A stretch of DNA of 47,020 bases from the NCBI GenBank assembly GCA_910584345.1, contig CAJTZX010000031.1, positions 1 to 47,020 on the forward strand, given 5' to 3'. Every line of letters starts with the position of its first letter. The first letter of the stretch is position 1. A model generated the notes under the pieces. That model made no database searches and was not told the origin of the DNA. It saw only the letters and a list, made by a program, of their open reading frames with translations. This document shows positions 25,145 to 32,570 of the stretch, piece after piece. The translations under genes were made by a program, and so were the position numbers. This stretch comes from an uncultured Eubacterium sp. Its GTDB lineage: Bacteria; Bacillota; Clostridia; Lachnospirales; Lachnospiraceae.

Positions 25145-27460
25145 ATGTCACAAGATTACAAAGAAAAAGAAGAAAAGAAAAACGGTCATATGATGAAGAT
25201 TTCATTAGTATCGCTGTTGATTGTATTATTAGCTGTAATTGAAATGTATGAGATTATCAATGATCCGGCTAATATGATCGTGATTGGAGCTTTAGGAGCT
25301 TTTTTGCTAGTATCAGTTTATGTTGAAATGTTATTTATTGGAAAATTAATTGAAAAAAGGGCAAAAGAACAAGAAGAAGCTTTTGATAATGTTTATCGAT
25401 CAGAAAAAGCTTCTTATTTGTTAATGCGAAAATATTTCGATCAAATGGATCAAAAAATGGAGAATCTTGGTGATGTATCAAATATTCCTTATAAAGAATT
25501 GATTTCAGCACAAAAAGCGTTAGCAAAAGCTCAAATTAATCGTAACAAACAAAATACAAATGCTTTGTTGATTTCTAATGACAGGATGATGCAGAGACTT
25601 ACAAGTATGCAAAATGATTTGGACGATATACTTGCTAATACCAATAAAGATGAAAAAGCAGAGTTTTCTTTAAATGAAACTCAACCTGGATTCAGTGAAC
25701 AGGATCGCACGATAATTCTGCAAGGAAATAAAGATGTATTAGAAAAACAGCAGGAAATACTGCATAATATGAAAGAGATGGAATCATCTCTTCGTAATGA
25801 AATTATAGAGTCAGTTAATAAAGCGGCTTCTATCAAATCTGAACAAATATCTATACCGCAATCACAGATGGATATCAATGAATTTAATGATGATATTTCT
25901 CCATTAGATATCGATGATGATATTTCAATATTACAGCCAGAAATGGAGTTAAATGGATTAGAAGATAACATTTCACCATTAGATGTGGATAAAGATATTT
26001 TTGTATCACAACCGGATACGGAATTAAAAGAATCTGAAGATATTGTTTCACCATTAGATATTGATGAAAATGATTCAGTATTGCAGCCAGAGATGGAGCT
26101 TAATGAATCGGATGGTTTTATGTCATCGTTAGATATAAATAATGAATTATCATTTGACACAGATAAAAAATTCCAACAGAGTATCCAAAATTCTTCAGAA
26201 TCAAATTTAGATCGATTATTGCAACAGATGAATGATGCTCAGTCTTCACCATCAAATTTACAGTCTATTGATGATGAGCAGGCTCTTGCGCCAATTTTCG
26301 AGGAGTCTGAACTTCAACCGATAGAAGCAGAGCAAGAATTACAGCCAATCGAGAGTGAATTTGAACTGCAACCAATAGAAGCAGAGCAAGAATTACAGCC
26401 AATCGGGAGTGAGCCTGAACTTCAGCCGATAGAAGCAGAGCAAGAATTACAACCAATCGAGAGCGAATCTGAACTTCAGCCGATAGAAACAGAGCAAGAA
26501 TTACAACCGATCGGGAGTGGGCCTGAACTTCAGCCGATAGAAGCAGAGCGAGAATTACAGCCGATAGAAGCAGAGCAAGAATTGCAGCCAATCGGGAGTG
26601 AGCCTGAACTTCAACCGATAGAAGCAGAGCAAGAATTACAGCCAATCGAGAGTGAGCTTGAACTTCAACCGATAGAAGCAGAGCAAAAATTACAGCCAAT
26701 CGAGAGAGAATCCGAACTTCAGCCGATAGAATCAGAACAAGAATTACAGCCAATTGAGAGAGAACCTAAATTTCAGCCAATAGAAGCGGAGCAAGAGTCA
26801 CAACCAATAGAAAGAGAACTTGAACTTCAGCCGATAGAATCTGAGATAGAATTGCCTTCAATAACTGAAGAACCATTATTACAATCAAAAATAGGTGAAT
26901 CAGAATTACAGTCAATGACACATGAAACAGTTTTATCTTCAACAGAGTCAAAGCCAGATATTTCTTCAGCTGATACAAATGGATTTGGTAATGAAATAAC
27001 ACCAGATAAATTAGCAGCTATGGTTGCTAATCTTGGTACAAATATAAATATAGAACCAGATTCAGAGAAAACTTCTGTAGAAACTGCTAAAAGTCCATTT
27101 ATGGCAGAAACTTTAGATCCTGATATTCAAAAAGCAGTTCAACAACCGTCTCTTCAGAAATCTAGTTCAGAATCAACAGATGAAGAACTAGAACAAATTA
27201 TGAAAGAGATGAATATTGATAATATTCCAGGTGATTCATTGGAAGATTTGGATATTGATAAAATATTAGAAATACCTCTTGAGAATGATAAATCAACTTC
27301 TAATCAGGTTATGAGTTCAGAAGAGATAGCTGCTTTGATTGCAAATACAGAGTTATTATCTGATCCTGCTCCAGCAAAAAATGATGATATGATGGATTTA
27401 TCTGATCCGAGCCATGTTATGTCTTCTGATGAAATAGCTGCCTTAATTGCAAATATGTAG
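25145..27460 (+). CDS. Large two-TM repeat protein of unknown function
   Basis: This 771-aa protein has two N-terminal transmembrane segments (about 19-36 and 43-66), then a charged, coiled-coil-like region (about 67-240). Imperfect acidic repeats around SPLDIDDDISILQPEMELN (about 250-330) are followed by twenty tandem 9-residue repeats of the form ELQPIEAEQ (389-568). The C-terminal part contains MSSEEIAALIAN (723-734), a second copy MSSDEIAALIANM that is the extreme C terminus (759-771) and a diverged copy ITPDKLAAMVANLG (618-631). The bulk is very acidic and presumably disordered. The start at 25145 follows GAGAGGGG; an upstream in-frame ATG (25127) lacks one. I do not recognise a family. 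Confidence 0.82.
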   Translation: MSQDYKEKEEKKNGHMMKISLVSLLIVLLAVIEMYEIINDPANMIVIGALGAFLLVSVYVEMLFIGKLIEKRAKEQEEAFDNVYRSEKASYLLMRKYFDQMDQKMENLGDVSNIPYKELISAQKALAKAQINRNKQNTNALLISNDRMMQRLTSMQNDLDDILANTNKDEKAEFSLNETQPGFSEQDRTIILQGNKDVLEKQQEILHNMKEMESSLRNEIIESVNKAASIKSEQISIPQSQMDINEFNDDISPLDIDDDISILQPEMELNGLEDNISPLDVDKDIFVSQPDTELKESEDIVSPLDIDENDSVLQPEMELNESDGFMSSLDINNELSFDTDKKFQQSIQNSSESNLDRLLQQMNDAQSSPSNLQSIDDEQALAPIFEESELQPIEAEQELQPIESEFELQPIEAEQELQPIGSEPELQPIEAEQELQPIESESELQPIETEQELQPIGSGPELQPIEAERELQPIEAEQELQPIGSEPELQPIEAEQELQPIESELELQPIEAEQKLQPIERESELQPIESEQELQPIEREPKFQPIEAEQESQPIERELELQPIESEIELPSITEEPLLQSKIGESELQSMTHETVLSSTESKPDISSADTNGFGNEITPDKLAAMVANLGTNINIEPDSEKTSVETAKSPFMAETLDPDIQKAVQQPSLQKSSSESTDEELEQIMKEMNIDNIPGDSLEDLDIDKILEIPLENDKSTSNQVMSSEEIAALIANTELLSDPAPAKNDDMMDLSDPSHVMSSDEIAALIANM
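26309..26848 (+). repeat. Twenty tandem 27-bp repeats (9-aa units)
   Basis: Consecutive 27-bp units encode ELQPI followed by a variable four residues. Units tend to alternate between an EAEQ type and an ESEx/GSEP/EREx type, giving a 54-bp higher-order period, with the alternation broken near 26540-26590. Nucleotide identity among units is high, pointing to recent expansion by slippage or recombination. Confidence 0.92.
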
Positions 27461-27494
27461 TCTAAATAAAAAATAAAAAATTTTAAAAAAGTAC

Positions 27495-27523
27495 TTGCAA
27501 TTTATGAAATTTTGTTTTATAAT
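27495..27523 (+). promoter_or_regulatory. Promoter of tRNA-Lys
   Basis: TTGCAA (27495-27500), 17-bp spacer, TATAAT (27518-27523), about 30 bp upstream of the tRNA. Confidence 0.8.
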
Positions 27524-27553
27524 ATCTCTTGTGTTCAGGAAACACAAGGAAAT

Positions 27554-27626
27554 GCGCCACTAGCTCAGCTGGCAGAGCACCTGACTCTTAATCAGGGTGT
27601 CCAGGGTTCGAACCCCTGGTGGCGCA
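27554..27626 (+). tRNA. tRNA-Lys (anticodon CTT)
   Basis: GCGCCAC pairs with GTGGCGC, the anticodon loop reads CTCTTAA (CUU, for AAG), and the T-arm has GGTTCGAACCC. The discriminator is A with no encoded CCA. It has its own promoter and terminator, so it is a stand-alone unit. Confidence 0.95.
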
Positions 27627-27629
27627 TTA

Positions 27630-27673
27630 AAGTATCGGTTTCAAGTGGGAGTCTTGGGGTCGGTGCTTTTTTT
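27630..27673 (+). terminator. Terminator of tRNA-Lys
   Basis: Arms 27630-27645 and 27653-27668 form a 16-bp RNA stem that relies on several G-U pairs, with loop TGGGAGT, followed by a run of seven T. Because of the G-U pairs it folds well only from the plus strand. Confidence 0.75.
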
Positions 27674-27788
27674 ATTTCAAAATTTTTTTCAAATCTAACA
27701 GAGAAAGGCGTAGTGTGGAAATTTTTTTAAATATATTTGGATGATGATAAGTAAACATAACAGCTTTTCTTTTAAAAGAAAGTGACAT
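27672..27788 (-). CDS. Possible 38-aa basic small protein
   Basis: A minus-strand ORF starts at ATG 27786-27788 behind a near-perfect Shine-Dalgarno AGGAGG (spacing about 8 nt). It encodes a 38-residue Lys-rich peptide that begins MSLSFKRKAVMFTYHHPNIF and ends LDLKKILK. It ends at the T-tract of the tRNA-Lys terminator. No strong promoter is visible; only TATGAT (about 27821-27826) near a weak -35. The Shine-Dalgarno is the main support. It may be a short protein, a leader peptide or a relic of a longer gene. Confidence 0.4.
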   Translation of the reverse strand: MSLSFKRKAVMFTYHHPNIFKKISTLRLSLLDLKKILK

Positions 27789-27845
27789 ATAATTACCTCC
27801 TGAATAGTTAAAATAAGTTTATCATATGAAAGTTTACTATATTAT

Positions 27846-28517
27846 ATGAAAAAAAGAATATTAATTGCTTGTTCGATGCAAATGGATATGATTCGATATG
27901 TAATAAAAAAATATGAAATTGATATACCGGTTATTTGGTTGGATCGCAGACTTCATAACGACATTAAAAATTTGCATTGTATGATACAAAAACAAATCAA
28001 TGAAAATCAAGATGCAGAAGAAATATTATTATCGTATGGATTGTGTGGAAATGCTGTTTTAGGATTATATAGTGCGGAAACAAAGTTAATTTTGCCAGCT
28101 TTTGATGATTGTATCTGTCAAATGTTATATAGGGAAAGAGAAGGAATGATATCGAATAGTGGCATACCGGAAAAAGGATGTTATTATTTGACAAGAGAAT
28201 GGACGATGGATCGGGAATCAATAGTTTCTCAATGTGAACAAATATATAGGGAGTATGGGAAAGAGGATGGCAAACAAATGATACAGCAAATATATAATGG
28301 ATATCATTCTCTTGTTATATTAGAAACAGGGGCATATGATATAGAAAAAATAAAGGACTATGCGAAAAAGGCAGCTGAATATACCGGTTTACGTGTTAAG
28401 ATCCAGATTGGGAGTTGTAAAATTATGGAAAAGCTTTTGCAAGGGAATTACGATGACACTATCTATATCTTTCAAAAAAAGGATAAGGTTTGTTTCCCAA
28501 CAGGTCTGCGTTCGTGA
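27846..28517 (+). CDS. DUF1638 domain protein
   Basis: This 223-aa protein shows the DUF1638 pattern: N-terminal ILIACSMQMDMIRY, central ILLSYGLCGNAVLGL (about 62-76), then LILPAFDDCICQMLY (about 81-95) and YYLTREW. Family members often occur beside corrinoid methyltransferase systems in methylotrophs and clostridia, but no such genes are nearby. Two conserved cysteines (in GLCGN and DDCIC) could bind metal or a cofactor; this is inference. The annotated ATG has no clear Shine-Dalgarno and is preceded by A/T sequence, so initiation may be weak or leaderless. Confidence 0.75.
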   Translation: MKKRILIACSMQMDMIRYVIKKYEIDIPVIWLDRRLHNDIKNLHCMIQKQINENQDAEEILLSYGLCGNAVLGLYSAETKLILPAFDDCICQMLYREREGMISNSGIPEKGCYYLTREWTMDRESIVSQCEQIYREYGKEDGKQMIQQIYNGYHSLVILETGAYDIEKIKDYAKKAAEYTGLRVKIQIGSCKIMEKLLQGNYDDTIYIFQKKDKVCFPTGLRS

Positions 28518-28549
28518 CGCAGACCTGCAAAAAGCATTCTGCGTATTTT
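28501..28549 (+). terminator. Hairpins at the end of the DUF1638 gene
   Basis: A 10-bp perfect stem CAGGTCTGCG/CGCAGACCTG (28501-28510, 28518-28527) has the stop codon in its loop but no T-run. Its right arm can instead pair with TCTGCG (28538-28543), which is followed by TATTTTT, a better terminator shape. The trmB gene ends on the other strand at 28549. Confidence 0.5.
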
Positions 28550-29199
28550 TATCTGCACGCAATAAGTTTGCAAATGGGATTTCCAATGGAAGAAAATTTT
28601 TGTTCATATTCAGTCATAATATTTGAAAAGTTCATTTGGGAATCATGGTGTAAATCATAAGAATATGCAAGTATATTCCAATGTTCTGCAGATAATTCTT
28701 CTAAAGAAAATTTAAATAGAGATTGATTATCCGTTTTAAACTCCAGAGTTCCAGTTTTTGCTAAAATTCGATCATATAGTGCCAAAAATTGTTTAGAAGT
28801 TAAACGTCGTCTTGCATGACGTTTTTTAGGCCATGGATCAGAGAAATTTAAATATATTTTGGATATTTCATTTTGAGAAAATGTTTGTGTAATATTTTCG
28901 GCATTCATACAGATAAAGCGAAGATTGGATGGAATATGTTCTTCGTCGACAGAATCTAATTTTTGTATAGCTCGAAGAAGCACACTGGTATATTTTTCAA
29001 TTCCAATATAATTTATATTAGGATTTTGATTTGCAAGCTGAAGAAGAAAGCGACCTTTTCCCATACCTATTTCGATATGTATAGGGTTGTCATTTTGAAA
29101 TACATGATTCCATAATCCTCTGTTTTGCTCAGGATTTTGAATACAAATAGGACTAGATGCAATTTTTTCATCAGCAATTGGGATATTTCTTAATCTCAT
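28549..29199 (-). CDS. trmB: tRNA (guanine46-N7)-methyltransferase TrmB
   Basis: This 216-aa SAM-dependent enzyme has the SAM motif IEIGMGKGRFL, GIEKYTSVLLRAIQK and the family signature NFSDPWPKKRHARRRL, plus the C-terminal TEYEQKF segment. It makes m7G46 in tRNA variable loops. The frame opens five codons earlier (29214), but those codons contain the GAAGGAG ribosome-binding site, so ATG 29199 is preferred. A strong promoter lies upstream, divergent from that of the carboxypeptidase gene. Confidence 0.95.
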   Translation of the reverse strand: MRLRNIPIADEKIASSPICIQNPEQNRGLWNHVFQNDNPIHIEIGMGKGRFLLQLANQNPNINYIGIEKYTSVLLRAIQKLDSVDEEHIPSNLRFICMNAENITQTFSQNEISKIYLNFSDPWPKKRHARRRLTSKQFLALYDRILAKTGTLEFKTDNQSLFKFSLEELSAEHWNILAYSYDLHHDSQMNFSNIMTEYEQKFSSIGNPICKLIACR

Positions 29200-29233
29200 A
29201 TTTATCTCCTTCATTTATAATGTGATACGATTT

Positions 29234-29262
29234 ATTATAACACTGATTGAAAGTATTAGCAA
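29234..29262 (-). promoter_or_regulatory. Promoter of trmB
   Basis: On the minus strand TTGCTA (29257-29262), 17-bp spacer, TATAAT (29234-29239), about 35 nt upstream of the trmB start. Confidence 0.75.
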
Positions 29263-29277
29263 AAATAAAAAAAAGTG

Positions 29278-29306
29278 TTGCTTATCACTTTTATCCACAC
29301 TATAAT
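29278..29306 (+). promoter_or_regulatory. Promoter of the D,D-carboxypeptidase gene with a DnaA box in its spacer
   Basis: TTGCTT (29278-29283), 17-bp spacer, TATAAT (29301-29306). The spacer contains a perfect DnaA box, TTATCCACA (29291-29299). Transcription would begin about 100 nt before the coding sequence. Confidence 0.75.
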
Positions 29307-29411
29307 AAGAATATGAGAATGAAGTCAAATAAATTAGTAAATGCGAGGTTCTGATGAGATAGTAACAAATGGTTACCATATAGAGAATAAAATAAAGATT
29401 GGAAAAGTGAG

Positions 29412-31022
29412 ATGAAGAAAAAATTAAAAATATTGTTAGAACTAATTTGTATATTTGTGCTGTTTACAGCTTTAATGCCTTCCAATTTAGTTTATGCAAA
29501 AAAGAGTAAAAATTATTGGCCAAAGCTTTCAGAGAAAATTACAGCCGGCTCTGCGATTTTGATGGACGTAGATACAGGTACTATATTATATAAGAAAAAT
29601 ATTAATCAAACGTATTATCCTGCGAGTATCACAAAAATATTAACAACGCTTATTGCGGTCGAAAACAGCAGGATGGATGAGATTGTTACTTTTTCAGAAG
29701 ACGCTGTTTATAAGACAGAAGGTTCGGGTATATGGCGGGATGTCGGCGAAGTGATGACGATGGAACAGTGTCTTTATGCCGTTATGCTTGAGTCCGCAAA
29801 TGAATGTGCATATGCAGTAGCAGAGCATATCAGCGGCTCTATGCAAAAGTTTGTGAAACTGATGAATGAAAAGGCGAAAGCTTTGGGATGCAAATCTTCT
29901 AAATTTATGAATCCACATGGACTTCCAGATGAAAAGCATTATGTAACGGCCAAAGATATGGCTATTATTGCCAGAGCTGCTTATGAGAATGAAACATTCC
30001 GGTCAATTTGCGGTACGAAACGATATACAATTCCTCCTACAAATAAGCATAATGATCCAACTTATATGGTAAATCACCATAAAATGCTTTATCCAAAAGA
30101 TACAGATGCTTATTTATATGATTATTGTATCGGCGGTAAAACAGGGTATACAAATGCAGCAGGAAATACGCTCGTTACTTATGCACAAAAAGATGGAATG
30201 ACATTGCTTGCTGTTATTTTAAATGGTGCTTCTCCACAGTATTGGAATGAAACACGAGCCCTTTTTGATTTTGGTTTTGAAAATTTTAATCTTTGTAATG
30301 TTTCTGAATATTTTGAAGCGGACGAAAGTTATGACGAAGAGAAATACGATTCTTTAAATACAAATGATCCATATGCACAGATTGATCCTCAGGCTAGAAT
30401 TATTCTTCCGAAAACTGTAAATTTTAGTAAAACAGACATGAAAATAAGCTATGAGAATCTTCCGGATGATGCACTGGCACAATTAAAATATACTTATGGA
30501 AAACGTAATATTGGAACAGCTAATATTATACGTACACATACTTTAATAGATAAAAATGATATGGTTGTGGATGATTCTTCAGGCAACGAACAGGAAGAGG
30601 TCTTAAACAATTCAGAACAGTTATCAGAAGATAATAATTTAAATAAAGATTCAGATACAATAAACGAACCCGAACAGGAAGATATTAAGAAAGACAAAGA
30701 AAATGATAATCCTGGAATAATTGAAAAGATCAAAAGTTTTGATATGATAGGGAAAATTAAAAATTTTGATATTGGTGAGGCAATATCAAATATTTCGAAT
30801 TGGTTTAGTAATATCAAATTTGAATTTTCTATGAAAAACATGATTATTGCGGGAAGTATTATTTTAGGAATTGTTTTCCTTATTATTTTAAAAACTGTCT
30901 TTCAAAAATCATATCTTATTCGCCAGAAAATAGCAAATTATAGAAATCGTAAAAGAGCGCAAAAGCAATATATTGTAATTAGAGATTCAAGACGGACAAG
31001 GAGAGGAAGAAGAAGGAGATAA
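29412..31022 (+). CDS. Serine-type D-alanyl-D-alanine carboxypeptidase (S11)
   Basis: This 536-aa penicillin-binding protein has a signal peptide (1-29, VYA cleavage-like) and the three S11 motifs: S72-I-T-K75 (PASITK, where most homologues have STTK), S128-A-N130 and K243-T-G. It trims the terminal D-Ala of peptidoglycan stem peptides. After the catalytic and beta-rich domains there is an acidic, Asn-rich linker (about 395-460), a transmembrane segment (about 475-496) and an Arg/Lys-rich cytoplasmic tail ending RRTRRGRRRR. The C-terminal anchor is thus a true TM helix rather than the amphipathic helix of E. coli PBP5. DacF-like. Confidence 0.92.
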   Translation: MKKKLKILLELICIFVLFTALMPSNLVYAKKSKNYWPKLSEKITAGSAILMDVDTGTILYKKNINQTYYPASITKILTTLIAVENSRMDEIVTFSEDAVYKTEGSGIWRDVGEVMTMEQCLYAVMLESANECAYAVAEHISGSMQKFVKLMNEKAKALGCKSSKFMNPHGLPDEKHYVTAKDMAIIARAAYENETFRSICGTKRYTIPPTNKHNDPTYMVNHHKMLYPKDTDAYLYDYCIGGKTGYTNAAGNTLVTYAQKDGMTLLAVILNGASPQYWNETRALFDFGFENFNLCNVSEYFEADESYDEEKYDSLNTNDPYAQIDPQARIILPKTVNFSKTDMKISYENLPDDALAQLKYTYGKRNIGTANIIRTHTLIDKNDMVVDDSSGNEQEEVLNNSEQLSEDNNLNKDSDTINEPEQEDIKKDKENDNPGIIEKIKSFDMIGKIKNFDIGEAISNISNWFSNIKFEFSMKNMIIAGSIILGIVFLIILKTVFQKSYLIRQKIANYRNRKRAQKQYIVIRDSRRTRRGRRRR

Positions 31023-31102
31023 AAATTCTCATTCATATTGACAGAATAGGTAAAAATTATATTGAGACAATATAAATACGTATATTTATGACTTATTTAA
31101 TG

Positions 31103-31138
31103 AAAACGACAATTATTCGAAAGAAAAATTGTCGTTTT
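31103..31138. terminator. Bidirectional terminator
   Basis: The 12-bp perfect stem AAAACGACAATT/AATTGTCGTTTT (31103-31114, 31127-31138) has A- and T-runs on both sides. It can end the carboxypeptidase transcript on the plus strand and the 31217-31747 gene on the minus strand. Confidence 0.75.
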
Positions 31139-31216
31139 TGATATAAAAGACATAATATAAAAAAGATTAAATTTTTAGAAAATAATGAAAAATGTTTAGA
31201 AAAAGTATTCCAGTTT

Positions 31217-31747
31217 TTAATCCGTATCATTTTCAACTTTTACTTTGATAGATTCAGAGAAAAAGTCTATAAGTTTTTCAGGGGTTCTTGTATAAAGTAA
31301 AATGCCACAATCAGTTTCGGTAATCGTAACAAAAAGATTTTGTAATTCGGGAGCAGATTTTATTTGATGAATTACATGTTCTCTTTTCCAGGATTCAGTT
31401 TTAATTAAAATCGGCGTGCAGTTTTGCAAACTAATCAGGCTGGATGACTCAAGTAAATGAGAAAGTTCTTGTTCTGCCTTGTACTCTTCTACTGTTTTAT
31501 TTATCATAAAATAGCCGTTCTCATCCCGAGGAAGATTTAAAGCATTTATTGCGCGTTGTACTTGCTTGGTCAACCCGGGGGAAGCAGGATGTAATGACTC
31601 AAAATAGATCATAAAATCAGACGCCTGCTTAAAATGATGGTTTTCTCCATATTCTTCAAATTCCCGAGTCAATATTCTTTTGATTGTCTGTTCACAAGAT
31701 TTTCTGGATGGATTTTTGTGAGAAGAGCTTAAATATGAAGATGGCAT
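31217..31747 (-). CDS. Hypothetical protein, possibly a divergent ArgR-like regulator
   Basis: This 176-aa soluble protein has a basic, Ser-rich N terminus and a helical first half. The C-terminal part (LIKTESWKREHVIHQIKSAP to ETDCGILLYTRTPEKLIDFF) faintly follows the pattern of the ArgR oligomerisation domain: a KT strand, a helix, then a strand-rich D-x-x-I-L-L segment and a final helix. The key ArgR GDDT motif is absent. I regard the resemblance as weak. The gene stands alone on the minus strand, divergent from the AbiE-like pair, with 190 bp between. Confidence 0.55.
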   Translation of the reverse strand: MPSSYLSSSHKNPSRKSCEQTIKRILTREFEEYGENHHFKQASDFMIYFESLHPASPGLTKQVQRAINALNLPRDENGYFMINKTVEEYKAEQELSHLLESSSLISLQNCTPILIKTESWKREHVIHQIKSAPELQNLFVTITETDCGILLYTRTPEKLIDFFSESIKVKVENDTD

Positions 31748-31863
31748 ATACAGAATGTCCTTTCTATATGGTATCGTTTAAAAGCAATGAAATATAGTAT
31801 TATTTTATAATAATAATAGTCTATTTATGTAATGTTGTGCAATACTTTTATTTACTATTTTGT

Positions 31864-31893
31864 TTGACAGATATGTATAAAAAGGAATATAAT
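31864..31893 (+). promoter_or_regulatory. Promoter of the AbiE-like operon
   Basis: TTGACA (31864-31869), 18-bp spacer, TATAAT (31888-31893), 44 bp upstream of the first gene. AbiEi antitoxins usually repress their own promoter. Confidence 0.8.
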
Positions 31894-31937
31894 GTAATAA
31901 AATACTCGAATTATATTTATGGAGCGGAAAAAATAAT

Positions 31938-32570
31938 ATGAGTGAAAAAAAGCTGACCAGACAGGAAAAACGGGAGAAACAGATAGAACAAATTCAAATG
32001 ATGATGGAAGAAAACGGTGGTATTTTAAAAACATCACAGCTCTATACTCTTGGGATGGATTATCGGCGAATACAAACATTTGTCAATGACGGTATTATAG
32101 AACGAGTAAAAAATGGATACTATTCGATGAATTATCATAAAAAACAGGAAGAAGATATTATAGCAGTTTTGTATTCAGATTGTGTATTAACAATGGAAAG
32201 TGCATTGTATTTTCATCATTATTTGAAAAACCGACCGTTTAAGTGGACGATTGCTGTAGATAAGAATACATCAAAGTCAAGATTTAAAATGGATTATCCG
32301 CTGGTACTGCCGTATTATACAGAACCTGAAGTGCTGCAAATGGGTACGATGAAGATAAGCATTGGGAGCAGCGAAATGTCTGTTTATTGTAAAGAACGTT
32401 TAATCTGTGATATTTTGAAGTATGAAAATCGTATGGAACGGGACGATTTGCAGCAGGCGCTACGCTCATTTATTATGGATAAGGAAAAGGATATTGCAAA
32501 GCTGTTAGAATATGCAAAAGAAAGAAAAGTATTATCAAAAGTCAGGAATCAGGTAGGGGTGTGGTTATAA
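31938..32570 (+). CDS. AbiEi-like antitoxin/transcriptional regulator
   Basis: This 210-aa protein has an N-terminal winged-helix-like domain (about 16-70: GGILKTSQLYTLGMDYRRIQ, then the VNDGIIERVKNGYYSM wing) followed by the AbiEi C-terminal-type domain (TMESALYFHHYL, VYCKERLICDIL, ALRSFI). AbiEi proteins are DNA-binding antitoxins of type IV toxin-antitoxin systems that give abortive phage infection. The gene overlaps the next one by a single base (TAATG) and has a strong promoter, the usual operon form. Confidence 0.85.
   Translation: MSEKKLTRQEKREKQIEQIQMMMEENGGILKTSQLYTLGMDYRRIQTFVNDGIIERVKNGYYSMNYHKKQEEDIIAVLYSDCVLTMESALYFHHYLKNRPFKWTIAVDKNTSKSRFKMDYPLVLPYYTEPEVLQMGTMKISIGSSEMSVYCKERLICDILKYENRMERDDLQQALRSFIMDKEKDIAKLLEYAKERKVLSKVRNQVGVWL

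Noticed and set aside
26265..26753. Long minus-strand open frame of 162 codons (hydrophobic LALLLSVEVQ repeats)
   Set aside because: It is a shadow of the 27-bp repeat array on the plus strand; the repetitive DNA keeps the opposite frame open. It has no supported start.
25044..27626. tRNA-Arg and tRNA-Lys as flanks of an integrated element carrying the repeat protein
   Set aside because: No integrase, no duplicated tRNA 3' end and no composition shift other than the repeat array; both tRNAs look intact and ordinary.
28360..28626. 88-codon plus-strand frame overlapping the DUF1638 3' end
   Set aside because: Out-of-frame shadow running through the hairpin region and the end of trmB; no start signal.
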